DNA from: QHXW01 sp041486185
GTDB taxonomy: Bacteria; Acidobacteriota; Terriglobia; Bryobacterales; Bryobacteraceae
DNA: 17,110 nt
NCBI GenBank assembly: GCA_041486185.1
Contig: JBGPKX010000092.1
Location: 1 to 17,110 of the forward strand
Reading direction: 5' to 3'
The notes under the pieces are model-generated. The model saw nothing but the letters and a program-made list of their open reading frames with translations, was not told the DNA's origin and made no database searches. The position numbers and the translations under genes are program-made. Positions 1 to 7,732 of this stretch are shown here, one piece after another (within the stretch, counting starts at the first letter, position 1; every line of letters begins with the position of its first letter).

Positions 1-1
1 A

Positions 2-2578
2 ATGCCCTTTCAGATTCAGCCGGTTCGTGAATTTCTGGTGCGGCCCGCGATTCCGCCGCCGCTCTCGCGCATGAGCGAGCTGGCGTACAACATTCTCTGG
101 AGCTGGGAGCCATCCGTACGTGCTTTGTTCCGCCGCCTGGACCCGGCTTTGTGGAAGGAATCGGGGTACAACCCGGTATTCATGCTCGGCCGCGTCTCGC
201 AGGAAACACTCGAGCACGCCGCCGCCGATCCGCGTTATCTCGGGCATTACGCGCAGGCATGCCAGCGCTATGACGCACACATGCAGGACCGTCGCGGTCA
301 TTCCGACGGTAAACTCATCGCCTACTTTTCGGCCGAATACGGGCTCACCGAGTGCCTGCCGATTTATTCCGGCGGTCTCGGCATTCTTTCCGGAGACCAT
401 CTGAAGTCCGCCAGCGATCTGGACCTTCCGCTCATCGGTGTCGGCCTCCTGTACCAGCAAGGCTACTTCCGGCAGTTTTTGAACGCTGACGGCTGGCAGC
501 AGGAGCGCTATAACGACAACGACTTTTACACGCTCCCCATTCAGCCCGCCCGCGATTCGCTGGGCCACGACTTGAAGGTCACCGTGATCCTTCCCACCGG
601 GCCGGTGGCGGTTCAGGTCTGGCGCATGGATGTGGGGCGCACCCGGCTGTTTCTGCTGGATACCAACATCGCCGACAACCCCTTGCCACAGGATCGCGAC
701 ATCACCGATCAGCTTTACGGCGGCGATATGGACACGCGCATCCGCCAGGAGATCGTGCTGGGCATCGGCGGGTTGCGGGCCTTGCGCGCCATGAACCTCG
801 AGCCCACGGTCTTTCAGATGAACGAGGGCCATTCGGCATTCCTGGCCGTCGAGCGTGTGCGTCTCCTGATGCAGGAGCAAAAGCTTAGTTTCGAAGAAGC
901 GCTCGAAGCGTCGCGCGCCAACAACGTCTTCACCACGCATACGCCCGTGCCGGCGGGCATCGACCTGTTCGATTCGGGCATGATGCACTACTACTTCGGT
1001 CAGTATTGCAATGACGCCGGAATCGATTTCCATCAACTCATGTCGCTGGGCCGCCGCAATCCGGCGGACGCGGGCGAGCGCTTCTCCATGGCGGTGCTGG
1101 CCGTCAAGACTTCCAGTTACCGGAACGCCGTCAGCCGGCTGCACCGGCGCGTGGCTCAGGAGATGTGGCAGGAGCTGTGGCCCGACCTTCCCGTTTGGGA
1201 AGTTCCGCTGACCTCCATTACCAACGGGGTGCACCTGCCGAGCTGGCTCAATCGCGATCTGGCCGATCTTTACGATCAGTATCTGGAGCCCGACTGGCGC
1301 GAGCACGCCGCCGATCCAAAAACCTGGGAACTGGTGAGCGATATTCCAGACGAGGAGCTGCTGGAAGTCCATCGCCGGCGCAAGCGCCGCTTGATTGCCT
1401 TCATCCGCGATCGCCAGACCGCTTCGGCGTTCCGCCGCAAAGCGGCATCTTCCGAGCTGCGCCATTCCGCGGAAGTGCTCGATCCGAGCGTGTTCACGAT
1501 CGGGTTCGCGCGCCGCTTTGCCACTTATAAGCGAGCCAACCTCATCTTCCGCGACGCCGAGCGGTTGAAGCGCATCCTCTGCGACAAAGACCGGCCGGTG
1601 CAGATCGTGATCGCGGGCAAAGCGCACCCCAAGGACCATCCCGGCAAGTCGCAGATCCGCGACGTGGTGCAATACTCGCGCGATCCCGAGCTGTGGAAGC
1701 ACATTGTCTTCATCGAAGATTACGACATGAAGGTGGCGCGCGAGTTGATCCAAGGCGTGGACCTCTGGCTCAACAATCCGCGGCGGGGCGAAGAAGCCTG
1801 CGGGACCAGCGGCATGAAGGCCGCTATGAACGGCGTGCTGAATCTCAGCATCCTGGACGGGTGGTTCGACGAGGTCTACGAAGAATCGGGCGGCTGGGCC
1901 ATCGGCGACCGCGAGCCGTACTCCGAAGAGCAGGACAACATGCACGCCAGCGCCATCTACTACCTGCTGGAAAATGAGATTGTGCCCATGTTCTACGAGC
2001 GCCGCGATCACGGCACGCGCGAGTGGATGCATCGTGTAAAGCAATCCATCAAATATCTGAGTCCGCGATTCGACTGCCGCCGGATGGTGCGCGAGTACGA
2101 TAGCGAGCTATACGATCCCGCCCATCTGGCCTACTCGGCGCAGTTGCGAAGTAAGTTCGAGAATGCCCGTCGGCGCGTACGCTGGAGCGCGAAGATCCGG
2201 GAGGCATGGGACCGCGTGCGGTTCGTCGAAACCGGTCCGGCGCCCTCGGGGGCGGTGACCAGCGGCGTAACCGTGCCGGTGCGCGCCGTGGTTGAACTGG
2301 CAGGCCTCGATCCTGAGGATGTGCGCGTCGAGCTGGTCATGGGGAGAGTGGGCGCCAGCGGCGGCCTGGAAGACACCGAGGTGATGGTCTTGCCGCCGGT
2401 GGAAAAGAACGGCTCTGTGGCGGTTTTTGCAAAAGAGATCGTGCCGCAACAGACAGGCCGGCTGGGGTACGCGCTACGCATCAGCCCGAATCACTACGAT
2501 GATCCGCTCACGCGGCCCTGTACCAGCTTGCTCAAATGGGGCGGCGGCGAGATAGTTCAGTCGCTCTCCCGAGTCTGA
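2..2578 (+). CDS. glgP: Alpha-glucan (glycogen/maltodextrin) phosphorylase, GT35 family with N-terminal DUF3417
   Basis: This 858-residue enzyme should cleave alpha-1,4-glucans with phosphate to give glucose-1-phosphate in the cytoplasm, during glycogen or maltodextrin breakdown. The first ~110 residues (ELAYNILWSWEP, LFRRLDPALW) match the DUF3417 domain that precedes the catalytic part in the short bacterial type of phosphorylase. Family motifs follow in order: SAEYGL and YSGGLGILSGDH near residues 108-130, FQMNEGHSAF, TTHTPVPAGID, SITNGVHLPSW, FARRFATYKRANL, and the PLP-binding EEACGTSGMKAAMNG with the Schiff-base lysine at residue 606. The C-terminal ~120 residues (VTVPVRAVVELAGLDPEDV onward) resemble the beta-rich tail of this subgroup. 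The ATG at position 2 fits the usual family N-terminus, but upstream signals lie outside the window. It faces the next gene tail to tail, 26 nt away, with no hairpin terminator seen between them. Identification is firm; the preferred glucan chain length cannot be read from sequence. Confidence 0.95.
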   Translation: MPFQIQPVREFLVRPAIPPPLSRMSELAYNILWSWEPSVRALFRRLDPALWKESGYNPVFMLGRVSQETLEHAAADPRYLGHYAQACQRYDAHMQDRRGHSDGKLIAYFSAEYGLTECLPIYSGGLGILSGDHLKSASDLDLPLIGVGLLYQQGYFRQFLNADGWQQERYNDNDFYTLPIQPARDSLGHDLKVTVILPTGPVAVQVWRMDVGRTRLFLLDTNIADNPLPQDRDITDQLYGGDMDTRIRQEIVLGIGGLRALRAMNLEPTVFQMNEGHSAFLAVERVRLLMQEQKLSFEEALEASRANNVFTTHTPVPAGIDLFDSGMMHYYFGQYCNDAGIDFHQLMSLGRRNPADAGERFSMAVLAVKTSSYRNAVSRLHRRVAQEMWQELWPDLPVWEVPLTSITNGVHLPSWLNRDLADLYDQYLEPDWREHAADPKTWELVSDIPDEELLEVHRRRKRRLIAFIRDRQTASAFRRKAASSELRHSAEVLDPSVFTIGFARRFATYKRANLIFRDAERLKRILCDKDRPVQIVIAGKAHPKDHPGKSQIRDVVQYSRDPELWKHIVFIEDYDMKVARELIQGVDLWLNNPRRGEEACGTSGMKAAMNGVLNLSILDGWFDEVYEESGGWAIGDREPYSEEQDNMHASAIYYLLENEIVPMFYERRDHGTREWMHRVKQSIKYLSPRFDCRRMVREYDSELYDPAHLAYSAQLRSKFENARRRVRWSAKIREAWDRVRFVETGPAPSGAVTSGVTVPVRAVVELAGLDPEDVRVELVMGRVGASGGLEDTEVMVLPPVEKNGSVAVFAKEIVPQQTGRLGYALRISPNHYDDPLTRPCTSLLKWGGGEIVQSLSRV

Positions 2579-2604
2579 ATAAAAGAGGTTCCAAGCTGTC
2601 GGGG

Positions 2605-3804
2605 CTACGATACCAGTATGCCGGGCTTGGCCGCGGGCTTCTTGCGCGACCGTAGTAGCTCCATGAATCCGGACTTGGCCGGCTCGGGCTGTTTCCCGCC
2701 CGAGCGGATGGCTGCCGCCAGAGCGCGGAAGCCCGCGCCCAAATCGGAAGACGGATTCACATTCTTGCCCGAAGTAAGAGCTTTATGTACGCCCAGATAA
2801 TCGTTTGGAAAAGTCATGTACACCGGAACATCGAGAAGTTTCTCGATTTCGGCAATGGGGACCAATGTGTGGCGCTGGGTGCGATTGAGCAGGACGTTCA
2901 CACGGTCCGCCAGATCCAGAGTGCGCAGGAAACGCAGCCGCTCGCGTGCCATGTGCAGGCTCGGCACTTCGGGCGTGCAAACCAGGAAAATCTGGCTGGC
3001 TTCATGCAGAATCTCGATGGAGAACTTTTCCATCATGCCGGATAGATCCAGGCAAATCACTTTGTAATTGCGGCGCGCGAACTCCAGCAGATAACGGATC
3101 TGGAGGGCATCGATGCGAAAGCCCGGTGCGAGCGTACCGGCGGGGAGCACGTCTAGCTGGCCAAAGCTCTTCACTAGTTTCTCCCAGAGGTTTTCATCCA
3201 TTTGATGGGCGTTTTCGACCGCTGACGTAACGGAATACTGCGAGTCCATCTGCAGCATAAACGCGATCATCCCGCAGTTCAGGTCGAAGTCCGCCAGCAG
3301 TGTCTTAGTGTCGGGAACCTGGGCAAGCATCATGGCGGTGTTCAACGCCACCGTGGAACAGCCCACGCCGGCTTTGGACGGCAGGAAGGCCAGTACCGTC
3401 TCGGTGGAGGCGATGGTTGGCGGGGTCCGCTGCAGAAGCTCCTCGAGTCTATGCAGTGCCTGCTGCGTGGCGTCCAGCTCAAAGGGACGAGCGAAAAATT
3501 CGCGGATGCCGGCGCGCATGGTCACCAGCAGTGTGTCAGGCTCGCAGGCGCGGTGGATCGCGACAATCTGTGTTCCTGGCGCTTGACTCTCGATGCGCGT
3601 TGCGAGTTCGAGAGCCGTCCGGACCGACTCTACACTCAAGAACACCACGTCCGGCCCCGTCGCCCGAAGAAAGCGGACCAGGTCCACCTCGCTGGGGTAC
3701 CGGTCGAGCGCGCGTACGATCCCAATGCGATGCGTTTCCGCAAGCGTGTCCTGCAGATCGGCGCTCAGGTCTTTATCGGGACAGATGATCACTCCGCGCA
3801 GCAT
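2605..3804 (-). CDS. CpaE/TadZ-like MinD-family ATPase with degenerate receiver domain
   Basis: This 399-residue protein has the two-part layout of CpaE/TadZ, the ATPase that places the Tad/Flp pilus machine at the membrane. Residues 1-125 have a receiver fold, but the phosphoacceptor aspartate position is serine (FLSVES, S57) and the usual KP lysine is replaced (FFARPF), so phosphorylation is unlikely. Residues 135-380 are a ParA/MinD ATPase: a deviant Walker A at 143-151 (SKAGVGCST) keeps the signature lysine 144 but has cysteine where most family members carry the second lysine, as in other CpaE-like proteins. Switch motif ADFD (171-174), Walker B-like VICLDLSG and base-recognition LLNRTQ follow. 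The C-terminus is basic (RSRKKPAAKPG). The start is supported by AGGAAG at 3811-3816, 6 nt before ATG. No secretion ATPase, secretin or pilin gene lies in the window, so it is an orphan here. Another MinD-like positioning role is possible. Confidence 0.8.
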   Translation of the reverse strand: MLRGVIICPDKDLSADLQDTLAETHRIGIVRALDRYPSEVDLVRFLRATGPDVVFLSVESVRTALELATRIESQAPGTQIVAIHRACEPDTLLVTMRAGIREFFARPFELDATQQALHRLEELLQRTPPTIASTETVLAFLPSKAGVGCSTVALNTAMMLAQVPDTKTLLADFDLNCGMIAFMLQMDSQYSVTSAVENAHQMDENLWEKLVKSFGQLDVLPAGTLAPGFRIDALQIRYLLEFARRNYKVICLDLSGMMEKFSIEILHEASQIFLVCTPEVPSLHMARERLRFLRTLDLADRVNVLLNRTQRHTLVPIAEIEKLLDVPVYMTFPNDYLGVHKALTSGKNVNPSSDLGAGFRALAAAIRSGGKQPEPAKSGFMELLRSRKKPAAKPGILVS

Positions 3805-3884
3805 AAGCAGCTTCCTATATTCAACGTAGAAGGCGTGGCGCGAAGGAACAATTGGGCAAAAAGCTTAGCCTGATACATGGCGTA

Positions 3885-4286
3885 CTACGTGGCTTCCCAG
3901 CGCAGAAGCTTGGTAATCACCGTATAGCGTTCCAGCGTTCCGGAGGGACGGCGCTCCGCCAGTATTCCCACCCACGCCTGAAACCGCGAATGATCCTTTC
4001 GCAGCCACCCGCCCTCCTATTGATGGAAGCCGTTCTCCTCTGCGATACGTAGCACGCGCTCCGATTCACCGCGCTGGACCTCGTCCATCGGGAAGAACCA
4101 CGCGAAATGGCGTCCCAACGCTTCTTCCGCCGAATAGCCCAGCATCTCCCCGGCTGGTTCGTTCCAGCTCGCAATGCGGCCATCGGGTCGAAGCCGGAAA
4201 GAGACGGAATCAAGTTGCCCGCCGTCGTCAGGCGCCCTCTCAGCTCGTGAAGATTCGGTTGCCCATTCCGTGGCGTCACTTACCAT
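3885..4286 (-). pseudogene. Single PAS-domain protein interrupted by an in-frame TAG codon
   Basis: The open frame from ATG at 4286 to TAG at 4017-4019 encodes 89 residues, of which ~28-89 are the first part of a PAS sensory domain (FRLRPDGRIASWNEPAGEML, then GYSAEEALGRHFAWFFP). It stops mid-domain after EENGFHQ. In the same frame, past the TAG, the sequence continues EGGWLRKDHSRFQAWVGILA and ends at TAG 3885-3887. That is the WxxRKDGSRF beta-strand segment that normally completes this PAS subtype. So one nonsense codon, not a frameshift, breaks an otherwise intact ~133-codon gene. The wild-type product would be a lone PAS domain with no kinase or output domain. The CpaE-like gene starts 80 nt downstream on the same strand, so co-transcription is possible. 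Alternatives are a sequencing error at one base, or a functional truncated protein. The PAS call is solid; loss of function is inferred. Confidence 0.7.
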
Positions 4287-4354
4287 GCGTATCGTACTGA
4301 TCGGCTGTCCGGGTTGGACGGATTAGGCCGTGTTTGCGTGCCGCCTTCCACGGT

Positions 4355-4372
4355 CGTGTCTTCCCAGACACG
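4355..4372. repeat. Perfect 7-bp stem-loop in the 181-nt divergent intergenic region
   Basis: CGTGTCT at 4355-4361 and AGACACG at 4366-4372 form a perfect stem with a 4-nt loop (TCCC). It lies between the PAS gene (leftward) and the L,D-transpeptidase gene (rightward), within 4287-4467. No run of T follows on either strand, so it is not a standard intrinsic terminator. It could be an operator-like palindrome or a chance hairpin. Confidence 0.35.
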
Positions 4373-4380
4373 TGCGTGAG

Positions 4381-4410
4381 AACAGTTATATCAATAAAAT
4401 CATAAACTTA
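4381..4410 (+). promoter_or_regulatory. AT-rich stretch, possible promoter of the L,D-transpeptidase gene
   Basis: This is the only clearly AT-rich patch in the intergenic region, which is otherwise GC-rich. It holds TAAAAT at 4395-4400, one mismatch from a -10 hexamer, about 68 nt before the ATG at 4468. I see no good -35 box at 16-18 nt upstream. Base composition and position support a promoter here, but the exact elements are uncertain. Confidence 0.3.
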
Positions 4411-4467
4411 CGGGCTGGTGGTCCTCCTGCATTTTGATACGGCGTGAGAAACGGAGGAACCAAGAAA

Positions 4468-5046
4468 ATGAGACCCGATCGAGAGACAGTCCGGCATTTG
4501 CGTTCACTCATCGCTGTGGCGCTGGTCGCGACGGCGGAAGCGCTCTGCCAGGAGAAACAGGCCGCGGCGCCGTCCGATACGGAAGACACCCGGCCACAGC
4601 GCCGCATCGTGGTCAGCATTCCCGACCGGAAATTGGCACTCATGGCAGGCGGGCGCGTGGTCAAGACTTACCCGACGGCCGTCGGCAGAGCCACCAGCCC
4701 CACTCCCAGCGGCACCTTCACCATCGTGCAGCGCATTCCCCATCCCACCTGGTATGGTCCCGGAAAAGTGGTGGGGCCGGGGAAAGAAAACCCGCTGGGC
4801 ACGCGCTGGCTCGGCCTGAGCCGCAAGAGCTACGGCATCCATGGCACCAACAACCCGCGCTCCATCGGGCGTACCGCTTCTCACGGGTGTATCCGCATGC
4901 GCAACAGCGATGTCGAGGACCTCTTCGAGCGGGTTTCAGTAGGCGATGTGGTGGAACTGCATGGCGAGCGCGATGCGGAGCTGGCGCAGATTTTCGGCGG
5001 CGCGGCACCTTCCGGCGACACGATGATCGCGGGCGGCGGCCAATAA
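4468..5046 (+). CDS. Secreted L,D-transpeptidase (YkuD domain)
   Basis: This 192-residue protein should act in the periplasm on peptidoglycan, forming 3-3 cross-links or attaching proteins to tetrapeptide stems. The catalytic signature is complete: H125 in GIHGTNNP, then S138-H139-G140-C141-I142-R143 (SHGCIRMRN), where C141 is the nucleophile. The YkuD domain spans about residues 47-172, starting at RRIVVSIPDRKLALM. An N-terminal hydrophobic segment (LRSLIAVALVATAEAL, ~11-26) looks like a signal peptide or anchor; no lipobox is convincing. I chose ATG 4468 because GGAGGA at 4453-4458 sits 9 nt upstream; the alternative GTG at 4444 would put that ribosome site inside the gene. A small membrane protein gene follows 10 nt later. 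There is no LysM or other wall-binding domain, so it is a minimal enzyme with a short flexible tail. Confidence 0.9.
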   Translation: MRPDRETVRHLRSLIAVALVATAEALCQEKQAAAPSDTEDTRPQRRIVVSIPDRKLALMAGGRVVKTYPTAVGRATSPTPSGTFTIVQRIPHPTWYGPGKVVGPGKENPLGTRWLGLSRKSYGIHGTNNPRSIGRTASHGCIRMRNSDVEDLFERVSVGDVVELHGERDAELAQIFGGAAPSGDTMIAGGGQ

Positions 5047-5056
5047 CGGAGGGCTT

Positions 5057-5191
5057 ATGGAAGACCTGATGAACACACTCATTCTCGGCGCAGTGGTTGT
5101 GGCCGTATTCCCCATCGCGTTTCTGGCGGGACGGCTGTGCCTGGCGGCCCTGGTCCGCATGTTCCCGGCGAAGGCTCCATCGCACAAATGA
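5057..5191 (+). CDS. Small one-helix membrane protein, 44 residues, unknown function
   Basis: A short gene encodes 44 residues. MEDLMNTL is followed by one hydrophobic helix of about 22 residues (LILGAVVVAVFPIAFLAGRL, continuing CLAALV), then a basic tail (RMFPAKAPSHK). GGAGG at 5048-5052 lies 4 nt before the ATG, and the gene starts 10 nt after the L,D-transpeptidase stop, so the two are probably co-transcribed and perhaps coupled. I do not recognise a family. Positive charges after the helix suggest N-out/C-in orientation, although the acidic N-terminus is short. A role near the L,D-transpeptidase in the envelope is only a guess from position. It could also be a chance reading frame, but the ribosome site and the coherent helix argue for a real gene. 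Confidence 0.6.
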   Translation: MEDLMNTLILGAVVVAVFPIAFLAGRLCLAALVRMFPAKAPSHK

Positions 5192-5209
5192 AGAGCGCCG
5201 CAACGCGTG

Positions 5210-5218
5210 TGCTATGAT
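5210..5218 (+). promoter_or_regulatory. Extended -10 promoter element ahead of the four-gene unit
   Basis: TGCTATGAT carries the TGn extension and a -10 hexamer (TATGAT, 5213-5218) with one mismatch. No -35 box is seen at the right distance, as expected for extended -10 promoters. The start codon at 5233 is only 15 nt downstream, which would give a very short leader of roughly 8 nt, and no Shine-Dalgarno sequence is present there. Confidence 0.4.
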
Positions 5219-5232
5219 GACGCTCGAACCCG

Positions 5233-6423
5233 ATGGTGGGCTCACGCCCCAGATTCCCGCTCCTTACAATCCTGTTTTTGATCGACGCCACGGCCTCGGG
5301 CCAGAGTTTCGACGGTCTGGCTCATGGCTTGGCGCAGAAGGTGGCCGCCGCGTTGAAACCGCGCCAGCCGGTAGCACTTTCGCTCCGTAACGTTTCTTCG
5401 ATGAGCCCGGCCGACGCAGCCCTGGCGCAGGCCGGCTTGGAGCGCGAGCTGCATGCGCTCGGCGTGGCCGCGGCCGAGCCAGGGCAGGGCAGCGCCGAGG
5501 TGAAGGTCACGCTCTCGGAAAATCTGCGCGGCTTGGTCTGGGTGGCCGAGGTCCAGACCACCGAGGCGCGCGCCGTCGTGATCGAAGAAACGCCAAAGCC
5601 GGCTCCAGCCGCAGGCGCGATATCCATGACCATCGAGAAAAAACTCGTGCTGGAACAGGATCGGCAGATCCTCGATCTCGCAACCGTGGCACGGGGGCTC
5701 CTCGTACTGGATTCCGATGCCGTGTCGTTTTACGAGAGCGCCGGCGGCGGATGGCAGCGTAAACTCAGCGTGCGCATTCCGGCGTCAAGGCCGTGGCCGC
5801 GCGATCTCCGCGGGCGGATGGTGACGCAGGGCGACGCGTATCAAGCGTATCTGCCCGGGCTCACGTGCCATGGCAGCAGCGGCGGCGGGCTGAGCATCAC
5901 GTGCCGCGACGAGTCGCTGTGGCCCATCGGCGCCGGGCCCAGCATGCTGGGATTTGCGCGCTTCACGCCGGCGCGCAACTACTTTGATGGAAAAATCATC
6001 GCTCCCAATGGATCGCAGGTCAGCCTGCCTCCATTTTTCTCCGCCGCTGCTTTTCAGGCCGGGGAGAGTGCTGCATGGGCGCTAGCCGGAGTGGACGGCC
6101 AGACGCATTTTTACAACACGCCTGTCAAGAATAGCGGCGCGTTGGCTGCTCTGGGAAACGGCATCGCCGGCCTCGAAAGCGAATGCAGCGCCCGTTCACA
6201 AGTGCTCGCTTCTGCCGCTGGCGATGCCACGGCTACGGATTCGGTAAGCGCTTACGACATCATTGACGGCGCGCCCCGGTCCACGGGCGAAGCGGTGGCC
6301 TTTGCCGGCCCGGTCACAGCGCTATGGCCGGCCGCCGAACGCGGCGTGGCTTTCGCGGTCTCGCGCGATCTGAAGAGCGGCCGGTATGCGGCTTTCCGCC
6401 TCGCCATTACCTGTACTCATTAG
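5233..6423 (+). CDS. Secreted protein of unknown function, first gene of the receptor/kinase unit
   Basis: This 396-residue protein has a signal peptide (RFPLLTILFLIDATASGQ, cleavage near residue 23). I recognise no named family. Residues ~25-110 contain VALSLRNVSSMSPADAALAQ and VKVTLSENLRGLVWVAEVQT, a compact alpha/beta-looking segment. Residues ~120-396 are rich in short beta strands (LDLATVARGLLVLDSDAVSF, SRPWPRDLRGRM) and may form a beta-propeller-like domain. A pair of cysteines brackets LTCHGSSGGGLSITC and others lie at ESECSA and ITCTH, suggesting disulfides outside the cytoplasm. The gene ends 38 nt inside the next gene, which implies translational coupling. The start lacks a clear Shine-Dalgarno; an extended -10 lies just upstream. 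Because it leads an operon with a solute-binding protein and a sensor kinase, it may take part in envelope sensing, but that is inference from position. Confidence 0.8.
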   Translation: MVGSRPRFPLLTILFLIDATASGQSFDGLAHGLAQKVAAALKPRQPVALSLRNVSSMSPADAALAQAGLERELHALGVAAAEPGQGSAEVKVTLSENLRGLVWVAEVQTTEARAVVIEETPKPAPAAGAISMTIEKKLVLEQDRQILDLATVARGLLVLDSDAVSFYESAGGGWQRKLSVRIPASRPWPRDLRGRMVTQGDAYQAYLPGLTCHGSSGGGLSITCRDESLWPIGAGPSMLGFARFTPARNYFDGKIIAPNGSQVSLPPFFSAAAFQAGESAAWALAGVDGQTHFYNTPVKNSGALAALGNGIAGLESECSARSQVLASAAGDATATDSVSAYDIIDGAPRSTGEAVAFAGPVTALWPAAERGVAFAVSRDLKSGRYAAFRLAITCTH

Positions 6424-7732
6424 CCTGCTCGCGTTCGCGGCTGGCGCGCGTGCGGAAACTCGCCCGCGCTACGGCGGCCGGCTCACCGTGGAAATTCACG
6501 ACGCCATTACGTTCACAGATCCAGCCGGCTGGCCGCCGCAACTTGTGCCGCTGGTGTACGACGGGCTGGTCGGCGTGGACGAGCGCGGGGATCCCCGTCC
6601 GGCGCTGGCCATTTCCTGGCAGCACGACGCGGAAAACAAGCGATGGGAATTCCGGCTGCGTCCCGGTGTGAAGTTTCATGACGGCTCGCCGGTCAACGCC
6701 GCGGCAATTGTGGCGAGTCTCAAAGGCTGGGGTAATGTTGCGGCGTCGGGCGAAGATGTCGTGGTGGTGCTAACAGAGACTCCGGAGCCCGATCTGCCGG
6801 CGCGGCTGGCTTCGCCGGGCAACGTGATCCTGCGGCGCGGCACTGATGGCGTGACCTCGGGTAGCGGCCCTTTCCGCATCGCCGAATGGCAGCCGGGGCG
6901 GCGGGCGCTTCTGGCGGCCAATGAGGATTACTGGGGCGGACGGCCGTATCTCGATGCCATCGAGCTGCAGATGGGCCGCCCGCCGCGAGATCAATCCATC
7001 GACCTGGAACTCGGGAAAGCTGATGTGGTCGAACTGACTCCGGAAGACGCCCGCCGTGCTGCCCAGCGCGGTGCACGCACATGGGTGTCAGCGCCCGCCG
7101 AGTTGCTGGCCCTGGTCTTCGAACGCGGGCACGCGGCCGTGGAAGATGCCCGATTGCGCCAGGCCGTGGCTCTCTCGATCGACCGTGCCGCCATCCACAA
7201 TGTGCTCCTCCTGAAGCAGGGCGAATTGACGGGCGCACTCTTGCCGGCATGGCTGACGGGCTATGCGTTCCTGTTTCCCGCAACCCGCGAACTGGACCGT
7301 GCCCGCCAGATGATGGCCGCGCTTGCGAAATCCGGCCCGCGCATCACCCTTGCCTACGATCTCGCCGATCCCTTGTCGCGTCCCATCGCTGAGCGTATCG
7401 CGCTGAATGCGCGCGAGGCGGGCATCGCCATACAGGTCACCCCCGGAGGCGCATCGGACATACGGCTGGCCCGCATTCGGCTAAGCTCGCTCGACCCTCA
7501 GCAAGCTCTGGTGGATTTAGCGGCAACTCTGGGGATGGCAGCGGTCCGGCCCGGTTCCACCCCTGAAGCATGCCTTCAGGCGGAGCAAAAGTTGCTTGAA
7601 GATAGCCGCGTGGTCCCGCTCTTTCACGTTCCGCACATCGTGGGTCTCGGCTCGCAGGTTCGCAACTGGGACCCGCGGCCCTGGAGCAACTGGCGCCTGG
7701 ACGACGTCTGGATCGAAGCGAGGCGGCCGTGA
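6386..7732 (+). CDS. Family-5 extracellular solute-binding protein (DppA/OppA type), without transporter partners
   Basis: This 448-residue protein has a signal peptide (LPVLISLLAFAAGARA, cleavage after residue 23) and the fold signs of SBP_bac_5, the family that binds peptides, nickel and other solutes: YGGRLTVEI, VPLVYDGLVGVDERGDPRPA, WEFRLRPGVKFHDGSPVNAA, GSGPFRIAEWQPG, ANEDYWGGRPYLDAIEL, and LRQAVALSIDRAAI. It is shorter than typical DppA/OppA (about 500-550 residues), with a compressed C-terminal lobe. It starts inside the preceding gene (38-nt overlap) and its TGA overlaps the GTG of the sensor kinase gene by 4 nt. No permease or ATPase gene is present in the visible operon. Known solute-binding proteins can serve as receptors that present ligand to membrane sensors, so a sensory role fits the context, but transport with distant partners is also possible. 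The ligand cannot be predicted. Confidence 0.88.
   Translation: MRLSASPLPVLISLLAFAAGARAETRPRYGGRLTVEIHDAITFTDPAGWPPQLVPLVYDGLVGVDERGDPRPALAISWQHDAENKRWEFRLRPGVKFHDGSPVNAAAIVASLKGWGNVAASGEDVVVVLTETPEPDLPARLASPGNVILRRGTDGVTSGSGPFRIAEWQPGRRALLAANEDYWGGRPYLDAIELQMGRPPRDQSIDLELGKADVVELTPEDARRAAQRGARTWVSAPAELLALVFERGHAAVEDARLRQAVALSIDRAAIHNVLLLKQGELTGALLPAWLTGYAFLFPATRELDRARQMMAALAKSGPRITLAYDLADPLSRPIAERIALNAREAGIAIQVTPGGASDIRLARIRLSSLDPQQALVDLAATLGMAAVRPGSTPEACLQAEQKLLEDSRVVPLFHVPHIVGLGSQVRNWDPRPWSNWRLDDVWIEARRP

Noticed and set aside
4355..4372. Stem-loop as an intrinsic terminator
   Set aside because: No T-run follows on either strand, and it lies between two divergently oriented genes, where no transcript of either gene should end.
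6386..6423. 38-nt overlap as evidence of a frameshift joining two genes
   Set aside because: The upstream protein ends naturally, and the downstream frame begins with a complete signal peptide and mature solute-binding protein N-terminus, so two overlapping genes are the simpler reading.
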